Of a stretch of DNA of 25,648 bases, positions 16,117-22,674 are shown one piece after another. A program made the translations under genes and the position numbers. This DNA is from JACTUC01 sp964477685 (GTDB lineage: Archaea > Thermoproteota > Methanomethylicia > Methanomethylicales > Methanomethylicaceae): assembly GCA_964477685.1 (NCBI GenBank), contig CAYZHK010000015.1, positions 1 to 25,648 on the forward strand. The letters are read 5' to 3'. Position 1 is the stretch's first letter, and each line of letters begins with the position of its first letter. The notes below the pieces were generated by a model. That model was not told the DNA's origin and made no database searches. It saw only the letters and a program-made list of their open reading frames with translations.

Positions 16117-16260
16117 TTACTTTGAAGAGGCTCTGAAGTAAGCACCGCAACTCGGGCACTTATACAGGCCAACAGTGACTGCCTTCTTTCCCTTTGGGGC
16201 CATAGTCCAGCTCTTCTCTGGTTTTGCTACTTCTGTTCCGCATTTTGTGCATTTTGCCAT
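16117..16260 (-). CDS. Cren7-like chromatin protein with two zinc knuckles (47 aa)
   Basis: A 47-residue basic protein: MAKCTKCGTEVAKPEKSW, then TMAPKGKKAVTVGLYKCPSC, then GAYFRASSK. From memory of Sulfolobus Cren7, it aligns without gaps over the core PEK-W-x-APKG-K-x-V-x-GL-K-P-x-x-G-x-YFR. At an offset of eight, the Cren7 DNA-contact residues W26, L28, P30, K31, R33, L40, Y49 and R51 correspond to W18, M20, P22, K23, K25, L32, Y41 and R43. C4/C7 and C35/C38 form two CxxCG knuckles that would bind one Zn2+; crenarchaeal Cren7 has TPAG and PETG turns there. A strong GAGGTG site precedes the ATG and a TATA element lies 46-58 bp upstream. The alternative is a plain zinc-ribbon protein with coincidental similarity. 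Confidence 0.85.
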   Translation of the reverse strand: MAKCTKCGTEVAKPEKSWTMAPKGKKAVTVGLYKCPSCGAYFRASSK

Positions 16261-16305
16261 TTTTTTACACCTCAAACAAAGTTACTTCCCTAATGAATAT
16301 GTAGT

Positions 16306-16318
16306 GCTTAAAAAGCTT
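16306..16318 (-). promoter_or_regulatory. TATA box for the Cren7-like gene
   Basis: AAGCTTTTTAAGC on the minus strand, 46-58 bp before the ATG at 16260, predicts a transcript start near 16287 with a 27-base leader containing GAGGTG. The element is itself a near-palindrome (GCTT/AAGC ends). Confidence 0.5.
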
Positions 16319-16434
16319 ACGAAATGGTAAGATACAATAAAAAATTATGGAAAAAATCAGATAGTGATTCAAACTTTTCAACAATAATGACGCTGAAAAT
16401 CATTCTATCAATCATCGGGGATTCCATAAAAAAA

Positions 16435-16443
16435 CTTTTTATG
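16435..16443 (+). promoter_or_regulatory. TATA box for the DUF6951-type gene
   Basis: CTTTTTATG lies 26-34 bp before the GTG at 16469, so the mRNA would start at or a few bases before the start codon. This supports GTG 16469 as a leaderless or nearly leaderless start. Confidence 0.45.
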
Positions 16444-16468
16444 ACCATTGATGCAGTGTGCTAAGTGA

Positions 16469-16819
16469 GTGACAATTGTGCCCAGCACATTCTCCACGGA
16501 CTCAAGCGTTTGTGGTCACAAAACCAGCATCACGGCTAAATTTAAAACTGCCAATAAGCTCGAAGTGGAAATAGTCTCCGATTGCAAGATAATAAATGAT
16601 TATGCTGCCCTAATTAGGGAGATTCCCCTGAAAGAAATTGGCATGTTGATGGCAAAAAATCCCATTATTCTCAAGGCATCGGAGGCACACATCCACCCCA
16701 ACTGCCTGGTTCCCTGCGGGGTTGCGTTGGCCACATGGACCGAAGCCGAGCTGATTTCCAAAACGCTGCTTCTCCATCACAAATCACAGTGCATACTCTT
16801 TGAGGGGAAGACGCCCTAG
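16469..16819 (+). CDS. DUF6951-type small protein of methanogens
   Basis: A 116-residue protein with SSVCGHKTSITAKFKTANKL, then EVEIVSDCKII, then HPNCLVPCGVALATWTEAEL. The pattern of a Cys in a VCGxxTxI strand, an SDC, and a later C-x-VP-x-(G/A) before a helix is what I associate with DUF6951 proteins, which are common in methanogens. Function unknown; the four conserved Cys (one in VCG, one in SDC, two in CLVPC) suggest metal or redox chemistry. The GTG start fits the TATA spacing; GTG 16478 is an alternative. Its 3' end overlaps the converging ACT-domain gene by 4 bp. Confidence 0.6.
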   Translation: MTIVPSTFSTDSSVCGHKTSITAKFKTANKLEVEIVSDCKIINDYAALIREIPLKEIGMLMAKNPIILKASEAHIHPNCLVPCGVALATWTEAELISKTLLLHHKSQCILFEGKTP

Positions 16820-17205
16820 CACTTCGAAGCATATGTGATTATGCCTGTATTGGAAAGGGCTTCCAGAGCCTTCTTGACATCATCCACCTTCAGAATGACC
16901 TTGGAACAGTCCATGGTGTATGCATAGTCGATATTGATCCTGTTATCACCAAGCACATGAACTGCCTGAGGCAGACTCTCGAGATCTGCTATTATGACCT
17001 CTGTTTGGTTAACTGCGATATTGCCCCGTCGCATTACATCGATGGCCTTCTCATCGTTGTCAACTATCATTCTAACAATTCCATAGTTCCCCGCCTCTGC
17101 AATACCCATTGCTAGCACTTTGATTTTGCTGGCATTGAGCATGTCGATAAGATTGGAGAGCCTTCCGGGCGCATTCTCGAGGAAGACGCTGAACTGCTTG
17201 ACCAT
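16816..17205 (-). CDS. Tandem ACT-domain amino-acid-binding protein
   Basis: A 129-residue protein with two ACT domains. The first starts KQFSVFLENAPGRLSNLIDM (the classical ACT strand-turn-helix with NxPGxL). The second lies in ESLPQAVHVLGDNRINIDYA and onward. ACT domains bind amino acids or related small molecules and usually regulate an enzyme. The gene follows the phenylacetate-CoA ligase by 9 bp on the same strand, a pairing seen widely in archaea and anaerobic bacteria, so it probably senses an aromatic amino acid and works with that ligase. Confidence 0.88.
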   Translation of the reverse strand: MVKQFSVFLENAPGRLSNLIDMLNASKIKVLAMGIAEAGNYGIVRMIVDNDEKAIDVMRRGNIAVNQTEVIIADLESLPQAVHVLGDNRINIDYAYTMDCSKVILKVDDVKKALEALSNTGIITYASKC

Positions 17206-17214
17206 AAGAAACCC

Positions 17215-18510
17215 TCATATCTTTCTCATGTCTACAATCCTTTGAGCCTTTCCTTCGCTCCTGGGAAGTTTTTTCGGCTCCAGCAACTCTATGCTAGCGT
17301 TTATGCTCAAGACATCCTTAAGGTCGTCCTCCAGCTTCCTCTGTAGGGCCACAAGCTCATTCAGCTTATCTGTCCGGAAGTCCTCAGATATCTCAACCCT
17401 CACCAACAGCCTATCCATGACCCCCTCCCGGTCAATGACTATTTGGTAGTGGGGAGATACCCCCTGGGCCCCTGTCAGGATTTCTTCGATCTGACTAGGG
17501 AAGACGCAGATACCCCTCACCTTTAGCATGTCGTCTGTTCTGCCCAAAATCCGCCTGATCCTAGAGTGGGCAAGACCGCAATCGCATGGATCTTCGTCAA
17601 GGATTGTGATATCTCTGGTTCTATACCTCAGGAGCGGCATCCCTTCTTTTGTGAGGGTCGTCACAGCCATCTCTCCCTTTTCACCAGCCTCAAGGGTTTC
17701 GCCGGTGTTGGGGTCAATGATCTCGACAATGTAATGGTCCTCCCATACATGAAGACCATTCTTTGAACGACACTCCATTGCCACCCCAGGCCCATTCAGC
17801 TCAGACATCCCATAAATGTCATGTGCAGACTCGACAAGGCCTTCTTGGAGATGTTTGCGGGTGATCTCTGACCATGGCTCAGCCCCAAAGACGCCTACCC
17901 TTAGCTTCAGATCTTTCTTGGCCCTAAGCCCCTCGTCCTTGGCAGCTTCAATGAGGAAAAGCCCGTACGATGGTGTGCATGCCAGTACCGTCGTCTCCAG
18001 GTCTTTCATCAATTTCAACTGTCTTTTTGTATTGCCTGTGCTCGCAGGAATCACTTTGGTTCCCAGCCGCTCTGCGCCGTAGTGGAGGCCCAGCCCTCCG
18101 GTGAAGAGCCCATAGCCGTAGGCAACTTGGACCACATCATTGGGCGTGACGTCTGCAATCTCAAGGCAGCGGGCATTCATCTCGGCCCATGTCTCTATGT
18201 CGCCCATGGTGTAGGCAACCACCGTAGGGTTGCCGGTCGTCCCTGAGGATGCATGCAGTCTTACCAGCCGCGATCTGTCCACAGCGATGAGCCCCAGCGG
18301 GTAATTGTCCCTCAGGTCAGCCTTTGTGGTGAACGGTATTCGGGCGAGATCCCGCTTGGTTCTGATGTCCTCAGGAGTTATGCCGGCATCATGGAGCCGC
18401 TTGTGATAAAACGGAGAATCTTCATAAACGCGCCTTATCAGTGCGCGCAGCCGTTGCTCCTGCTCCTGCAGCAGTTCTGCACGGGGCATGTGATACGGTT
18501 TCAAGGTCAT
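17215..18510 (-). CDS. Phenylacetate-CoA ligase family protein
   Basis: A 431-residue adenylate-forming enzyme of the PaaK family. It has HASSGTTGNPTVVAYT (P-loop, SSGTTG at 88-93), YGLFTGGLGLHYGAERLG, YGMSELNGPGVAMEC, RYRTRDIT and a C-terminal domain with GRTDDMLKVRGICVFPSQIE. It activates an aryl acetate (phenylacetate or indoleacetate) with ATP and CoA. In archaea such ligases commonly accompany indolepyruvate ferredoxin oxidoreductase, which yields aryl-acetyl-CoA; no such genes are in the window, but a transaminase lies 2 kb away. Length is normal. AATAAATAAAG near 18536-18549 on the minus strand is a suitable TATA box; the leader is then short. Confidence 0.92.
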   Translation of the reverse strand: MTLKPYHMPRAELLQEQEQRLRALIRRVYEDSPFYHKRLHDAGITPEDIRTKRDLARIPFTTKADLRDNYPLGLIAVDRSRLVRLHASSGTTGNPTVVAYTMGDIETWAEMNARCLEIADVTPNDVVQVAYGYGLFTGGLGLHYGAERLGTKVIPASTGNTKRQLKLMKDLETTVLACTPSYGLFLIEAAKDEGLRAKKDLKLRVGVFGAEPWSEITRKHLQEGLVESAHDIYGMSELNGPGVAMECRSKNGLHVWEDHYIVEIIDPNTGETLEAGEKGEMAVTTLTKEGMPLLRYRTRDITILDEDPCDCGLAHSRIRRILGRTDDMLKVRGICVFPSQIEEILTGAQGVSPHYQIVIDREGVMDRLLVRVEISEDFRTDKLNELVALQRKLEDDLKDVLSINASIELLEPKKLPRSEGKAQRIVDMRKI

Positions 18511-18654
18511 AGCGCGTCATGGGAGATTCATGCTTGACTTTATTTATTGCTTGTGGCTAATCCTTCTTGGCTATCTCTAAAGGCGCGATTTTACGCATAT
18601 GTATTTTTTAAAATATGTTCAGTTGCAATGTGACTAATTTTTGAGCATAATGTA

Positions 18655-18742
18655 ATCACAAACATAGCTTGCTAACATCCTTGATAATTGTTTATTGTGA
18701 TTATTATCACTTTTAATAGCCATTATAGATGGTTATTGTGAT
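18655..18742. repeat. Three TTGTGAT repeats, one forming a 14-bp palindrome
   Basis: In the 303-bp gap between the ligase and the recombinase, TTATTGTGAT occurs at 18692-18701 and again at 18733-18742. The inverse, ATCACAA, lies at 18655-18661. The first copy extends into a perfect palindrome, GTGATTATTATCAC (18697-18710). These look like binding sites for a dimeric regulator or recombinase. The rest of 18511-18813 is AT-rich, with the ligase promoter at its left end and no gene that I can see. Confidence 0.5.
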
Positions 18743-18813
18743 ATAGTTACTGCTGTCACCGCAAATAAATGGCCAACGCCCTAAAGTCACACTAGTTCGC
18801 AGGCAGTAATACA

Positions 18814-19386
18814 TCACTGTCCGATTCTAATTGCATCGGACACCTCTTTCACCCTGTCGCTGATTGCAAAATCCAAGTATACCTTGACAGTTTCGATTCT
18901 GGAATGGCCTATTAGCCTCCTGCAGAGTTCTATATCGCGAGTCTTTTCCAAAATCCTGATGGCAAAGGCATGCCTGAATGCATGGTTGCGCATCTTTCTG
19001 CCGAGTATCGCCTCAGTGTACCGATGGGTAATATTCAGGACCTGCCTGCGCGTTAGGTTGAAAATGCGGTCATCCTTTCTGAAGAGTTTGAGGTACTCTT
19101 CCAAATAGGGCTGAAGATCTCGGCTCAGCACGGTCTGCCTCACGAATTCCCCCTTCTTTTTCAGCTGGGTAACCGTAATCAGCCCTGCAGGCATATTGAA
19201 ATCCATTCTCCTCAGCAACAGGAGTTCTGACGTGCGGATCCCAGTTGTTGCCAGGAGACCTTCGATGCAGAGATCCCGAAGAGAGACCTCTCCAGCCTTG
19301 TATTTCTTCTCCATAGTGCCCACAATTCGCTCTATCTCATTCCAAGATGGAACATCCTTGAGGTCCAGCTTCTGTCTCTCCGGCAT
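18814..19386 (-). CDS. Tyrosine recombinase, catalytic domain only
   Basis: A 190-residue protein with the full tyrosine-recombinase active site: R51 (TTGIRTSELLLLR), a Lys in the beta-hairpin (TQLKKKGEF, about 76-78), H135 and R138 (NHAFRHAFA), H161 (LIGHSRIETV) and the nucleophile Y170 (VKVYLDF). It lacks most of the N-terminal core-binding (SAM-like) domain present in XerA or phage integrases (normally 280-330 aa). No upstream coding frame supplies it, and the ATG has a GGGAG ribosome site and a TATA-like palindrome (GCTTATAATAAGC near 19417). It may be a domesticated or degraded integrase. No tRNA gene or other element genes flank it, so it does not mark an obvious integrated element. Confidence 0.85.
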   Translation of the reverse strand: MPERQKLDLKDVPSWNEIERIVGTMEKKYKAGEVSLRDLCIEGLLATTGIRTSELLLLRRMDFNMPAGLITVTQLKKKGEFVRQTVLSRDLQPYLEEYLKLFRKDDRIFNLTRRQVLNITHRYTEAILGRKMRNHAFRHAFAIRILEKTRDIELCRRLIGHSRIETVKVYLDFAISDRVKEVSDAIRIGQ

Positions 19387-19610
19387 TCAGGAACTCCCTG
19401 CAAATGATGCGCGCTTGCTTATAATAAGCTAAGACGTAGTGTTGACATTTAAACCATGGGTATTCTTATGCTTGAGCTGGAGAAAAATAGCTAAAAACCC
19501 AAAGGCGATTCTTGGTCGTCGCATCAAAATATGAAAATACTAAGCTATTTAAATCTCTGAGGATAGTCTCTTCTTCGTACATGATTTTACCGGGTAAGGA
19601 GACCTAAGGG

Positions 19611-20318
19611 ATGCCATACTGTTCGCAATGCGGTGAAAAGCTAAATCCCAACATTAATTTTTGCCCCAATTGTGGTGTTTCTCTTGCCCAGGTTCCGCCA
19701 ATAACCACCTTGGCTCCACCGAAGCGGGCAAAGGGAGAGGAAGCGGCGGAACAGCCTGAACCGCAGGCGCAGCCAGCAGCGCCTACGCCCTTCCCGGAGT
19801 ATACTGGACCGACCTACAAGGAGCCAACCAACGAGGATCTTGTCGTTACAAAACCCATTAAGGTGCATACCGTGACTCGGGCAATGGCAACAACCGTTGC
19901 GTCCATAGCCTTCTTTGTCGAGGGCATTATAGGAGTTTGTGTTAGCGTTTTCCTGATGCTGGTCATCGGCTCAGTTATGGGAGGCGCAATCAGTCCTGAT
20001 TTCATGATGGCAATCCCCTTCCTCAGCAGCGTGATAGCGCCCAATATCACCTGGTTCACCCTTTCATTCCTGCTGCTGCTCATTGCCGTGATCCATTTCA
20101 TTGCAGGCAATTGGCTCTGGCAATCCCTCAAGCGGGGGGGAATACTGGGGCTGACCCTCACGGCCTTCAACGTCGGCATATCCATAATCGGGCTCATACT
20201 GTCCCCCGATGTGGCCACACTTTGCTATATCCTCATAATGGTGAACGGCCTGCTTTTGCTGCTGGTCCTCATTGGCTGGAATTCCCTTCACGTTAACACC
20301 GAGGAATACTCTGCGTGA
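19611..20318 (+). CDS. Zinc-ribbon membrane protein with four TM segments
   Basis: A 235-residue protein. Residues 4-21 are a zinc ribbon (CSQCGEKL then FCPNCG). Residues 30-85 are a Pro/Ala/Glu-rich linker. The C-terminal 145 residues have four hydrophobic segments (IAFFVEGIIGVCVSVFLML, ITWFTLSFLLLLIAVIHFIA, GLTLTAFNVGISIIGLIL and YILIMVNGLLLLLVLIGW). Such zinc-ribbon-plus-membrane proteins are common in archaea and of unknown role. GGAG lies twelve bases before the ATG; TATTTAAA near 19545 is a likely promoter. It probably shares a transcript with the following membrane protein. Confidence 0.85.
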   Translation: MPYCSQCGEKLNPNINFCPNCGVSLAQVPPITTLAPPKRAKGEEAAEQPEPQAQPAAPTPFPEYTGPTYKEPTNEDLVVTKPIKVHTVTRAMATTVASIAFFVEGIIGVCVSVFLMLVIGSVMGGAISPDFMMAIPFLSSVIAPNITWFTLSFLLLLIAVIHFIAGNWLWQSLKRGGILGLTLTAFNVGISIIGLILSPDVATLCYILIMVNGLLLLLVLIGWNSLHVNTEEYSA

Positions 20319-20333
20319 GCAGGGCGCCACCAG

Positions 20334-21586
20334 TTGAGCAGCCTACGCCGAAACCGGACATTGGCGAAGCCCTCACTGACGCTCCTGCTTTTATCCCCTA
20401 TCACAGGTGAACTGTTGTCGGCCTCGTCCCCCCCCCTGCTGCATTCTTCACGCCCTTTTCCCTCTTCATCCTCATCGGCCTCTATGGATGCGGTGCCCTA
20501 TTGGTCAGAGAATATACTCGCAGATGGGAGAGGAGCTGGGCATGCATCGTCCTGCTCGGTGTTGCCTACGGCATCATAGAGGAAGGGTTAGCCGCAAAGA
20601 GCTTTTTCGATCCCAATTGGATGGACTTGGGAATCCTTGGCACCTATGGAAGATGGCTGAACATCAATTGGGTATGGGCGCAGGGACTTTCCGTATACCA
20701 CGCCTTGGTGAGTATCACAGCCCCGATAATCTTGGCCCAGCTCACATTTCCTGCCATGTCGGAGGCGAGATGGCTTGGAAGAAAGCCCTTCATCGGAGCA
20801 CATGCCTGGTTCGCAGCTGTTGTAATTTTCTGTTATGCGCTGATCACCGACTTCCGCCCCAATATGGTCCAAATCACAGGCTGCATTCTGGCTGTTGCCA
20901 TCTTGGCATGCGTCGCGAAGAAGCGAACGTTTAAGGTTTCAACTGCAGAACGAGGTGCCAGCGCCAAAAAACTGTATCTTCTATCCCTGCTGATGATGAT
21001 TACCTTCTTCCCCCTCATCTATTGGATTGGGGCCTATGTGGTTGCAAGCCCAATGGTCCTCTTCATAATTGGTTTGGCTGCATGCACCGCATTCATCAAA
21101 GCCTTCGGAAGATGGGGGCGCGGCCAGCTCTCCGAATCCCAGCTCCTTGGCATCGCGGGCGGCATTGTTACGCCTTGGATATTTCTCTCGCCACTGCAGG
21201 AGGTGACCCTATCCAACCAGGACAGCACGGTTGGGATGTCTGCCGTTGGCATCGCCTATGCAGCCTACGTCATATTCCTCTCACTCCAGATAAGGCGAAG
21301 ACGACAAGTGGGCAGTCGGGGGATCGGCACCGCTGATCAGCCAATACAGCACCACGCGCACCTATCAGCTGCTCTTGCCATTGAGGATCAGATGCCCCCG
21401 CCTCAGCATCTTCAGCAGTATGAAGCCCAGTATCGTGCCGGGTATGCTGCTCATCCAGAAAAAGATAATGAAGAGGAGCCATTGGGCGTCGATGCCAAGG
21501 AATGTGGGCAGAGGCGGATTGGCCAGCAGCGGCGAGACCAGCAGAGCGCTCAGGAGCGCCCCCAGGGCAGTGCCCAGGGGCTCTGA
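20334..21586 (+). CDS. Multi-pass membrane protein, apparently frameshifted at a C9 run
   Basis: The protein from 20411 onward is clear: LIGLYGCGALLVREYTRRWE, AYGIIEEGLAAKSFFDPNWM, then several further membrane segments. It fits an uncharacterised archaeal membrane protein family with a conserved EEGL-KSFFDP stretch. In that frame, however, a TGA at 20408-20410 blocks the 5' end, whereas the neighbouring frame (from about 20334) supplies a good first membrane segment, SLTLLLLSPITGELLSASSP. The frames would join at the run of nine C (20428-20436) if it had one more or two fewer. The true start (TTG 20334 or TTG 20361) is uncertain. The last 74 codons are antisense to thiW and Gln-rich, so the real C-terminus probably lies before 21365. 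Function unknown. Confidence 0.7.
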
Positions 21587-21919
21587 CAGGGCAGCCGCGT
21601 CCCGCCTGCACAGGTATCTGTAAACAAGTCCAACCACTATTGCTCCGGGGATGCCCCCCGTCAAAGCGAATATGGTCCCGGTCCCTGCAGAGATCCTCAG
21701 GATGCCTATCGAGAGGGCGATGAAGGCCGCATAGCTTGGCCCCAGGACGACACCCGCGATGGCATTGACCATATGCTGGAACGGGAAAACCCTTGTGGGT
21801 CCTATGGGGATGGAGCCGGGGAAGAAGGAAAGGAGGACCCCGAGGGCAATCAGTAGGGCGGACAGCACAATCTTCCGGGATCTTGGAAAGCCGCCATAGT
21901 CCTTAGCCTGCAAGTCCAC
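21365..21919 (-). CDS. thiW: ThiW, substrate-binding (S) component of a thiamine-precursor ECF transporter
   Basis: A 184-residue membrane protein with about five to six hydrophobic segments. GSIPIGPTRVFPFQHMVNAI and AGVVLGPSYAAFIALSIGIL, then GTGTIFALTGGIPGAIVVGL and ALSEPLGT, are the ThiW family signatures. ThiW takes up the thiazole precursor of thiamine with the help of the shared ECF energising module, which is not in this window. The start is GTG at 21919, four bases after GGAGGG, and that GGAGGG is the 3' conserved strand of the TPP riboswitch just upstream. This regulatory link independently supports the thiamine role. Its 3' end overlaps the antisense tail of the plus-strand membrane protein frame. 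Confidence 0.9.
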   Translation of the reverse strand: MDLQAKDYGGFPRSRKIVLSALLIALGVLLSFFPGSIPIGPTRVFPFQHMVNAIAGVVLGPSYAAFIALSIGILRISAGTGTIFALTGGIPGAIVVGLVYRYLCRRDAAALSEPLGTALGALLSALLVSPLLANPPLPTFLGIDAQWLLFIIFFWMSSIPGTILGFILLKMLRRGHLILNGKSS

Positions 21920-21920
21920 A

Positions 21921-22015
21921 ATTCCCTCCGCAGGGATTACCCCGATCAGGTTCCTAGGGTCGATGGCTGCACTGCCATCCTCTCAGCCGGTCTGAACCAG
22001 CTCCCCTTCAGAAAA
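21921..22015 (-). promoter_or_regulatory. TPP (thiamine pyrophosphate) riboswitch before thiW
   Basis: Read on the minus strand, the conserved TPP aptamer landmarks occur in the right order: GGGGAGC (about 22006-22000), CTGAGAGG (21986-21979), a perfect stem GATGGC/GCCATC (within 21981-21962), GACCC, AACCTGATC (21952-21944), GGGGTAATCCC (within 21943-21932), and GCGGAGGG (21931-21924). The last element contains the thiW Shine-Dalgarno sequence, and GTG follows after AATT. Ligand binding should therefore hide the ribosome site directly, giving translational repression without a separate expression platform. TAATTAAAAATG around 22055-22066 is a plausible TATA box. Confidence 0.92.
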
Positions 22016-22290
22016 TAGAAAAGCCCGCTGAGTTATTTGCTTTCCCTCCCTGCAACATTTTTAATTACTGAATCTAAGAAACGGATATGGATATCACGAT
22101 CATCTGACAGAATCCATTATTGCCAGAAATAAAGCCCCCTTAGACGTTCACCATCATTTGTCGGCCATCCGCCATAGGCCGTAAAAACCATCCTCACGGC
22201 GCTGTGTGCTGTAAAGCCTGCTACCCGCCCCCCTCGTGACTGGGCAATGCTGGGAACCCTAAGAGGCCGAGGAAGCAGTATGCATGCCTA

Positions 22291-22337
22291 CCATCATTTC
22301 CCATTCTGTGGCATTTTGGGAAATGGTTTGATGATGG
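22291..22337. repeat. Hairpin-forming inverted repeat
   Basis: ATTTCCCA (22296-22303) pairs perfectly with TGGGAAAT (22317-22324) across a 13-base loop. Below it CCATC (22291-22295) pairs with GATGG (22333-22337) across a one-sided bulge. No T-run follows, so it is not an obvious terminator. The string ACCATCATTT also occurs once more about 140 bp upstream, near 22149. Confidence 0.5.
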
Positions 22338-22351
22338 ATGGGGAGAGGTCA

Positions 22352-22378
22352 ATGGAAATAGTGCACTTGTAAATGCAC
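22352..22378. repeat. Operator-like repeat, copy A
   Basis: ATGGAAATAGTGCACTTG continues to TAAAT (22352-22374). The part GTGCA-N8-TGCAC (22361-22378) is an inverted repeat. It matches copy B at 22534-22554, most clearly over ACTTGTAAAT. Confidence 0.5.
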
Positions 22379-22533
22379 AATAGGTGCTGGAGTAAAACCT
22401 CCCCTATAACTATTAAAAAAAGTAATTATATCAGTTATTAGCAATACGTTAATGACAACTGGTTGTTAAATTCCGCTGCGCCATTTTCTGCGGGCCCTTT
22501 TGGGGGATGGCGAAAGGGTGCGGGGGAATTTCC

Positions 22534-22564
22534 ATTGAAAGTATACTTGTAAATAAATTTACAA
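22534..22564. repeat. Operator-like repeat, copy B, with 18-bp palindrome
   Basis: ATTGAAAGTATACTTG continues to TAAAT (22534-22554) and runs into TTGTAAATAAATTTACAA (22547-22564), two perfect 7-bp arms around TAAA. Its ACTTGTAAAT core is exactly 180 bp from that of copy A. It lies about 110 bp before the start of the double winged-helix gene. Confidence 0.55.
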
Positions 22565-22674
22565 TTAAGTGTAGAAGCTAGTAGTATTTCCTGATTCTCA
22601 TGATAGCTGTTACCATGAGTTATTTACTTAACTGCCATAAAAGCTTAATAGTGAAAAAATCATATGTAACACCC

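Larger units (their letters stand above)
22016..22674. other. Long spacer between thiW riboswitch and double wHTH gene
   Basis: About 660 bp without a recognisable gene. 22016-22075 holds the thiW promoter. 22100-22290 is GC-rich with no frame or RNA family I can name. Then come a hairpin (22291-22337), the first copy of a repeat (22352-22378), an AT-rich tract (22410-22470), a second possible hairpin, CGCCAT/ATGGCG (about 22481-22512), and the second repeat copy (22534-22564). CATAAAAGC at 22636-22643 fits as the TATA box of the gene at 22675. Confidence 0.5.

Noticed and set aside
18511..19610. Possible integrated mobile element marked by the recombinase.
   Set aside because: No tRNA, direct att repeats, replication or capsid genes flank it; neighbours are ordinary chromosomal genes.
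22100..22290. GC-rich spacer considered as RNase P RNA, SRP RNA or another known RNA.
   Set aside because: I could not find the conserved cores of these RNAs on either strand.
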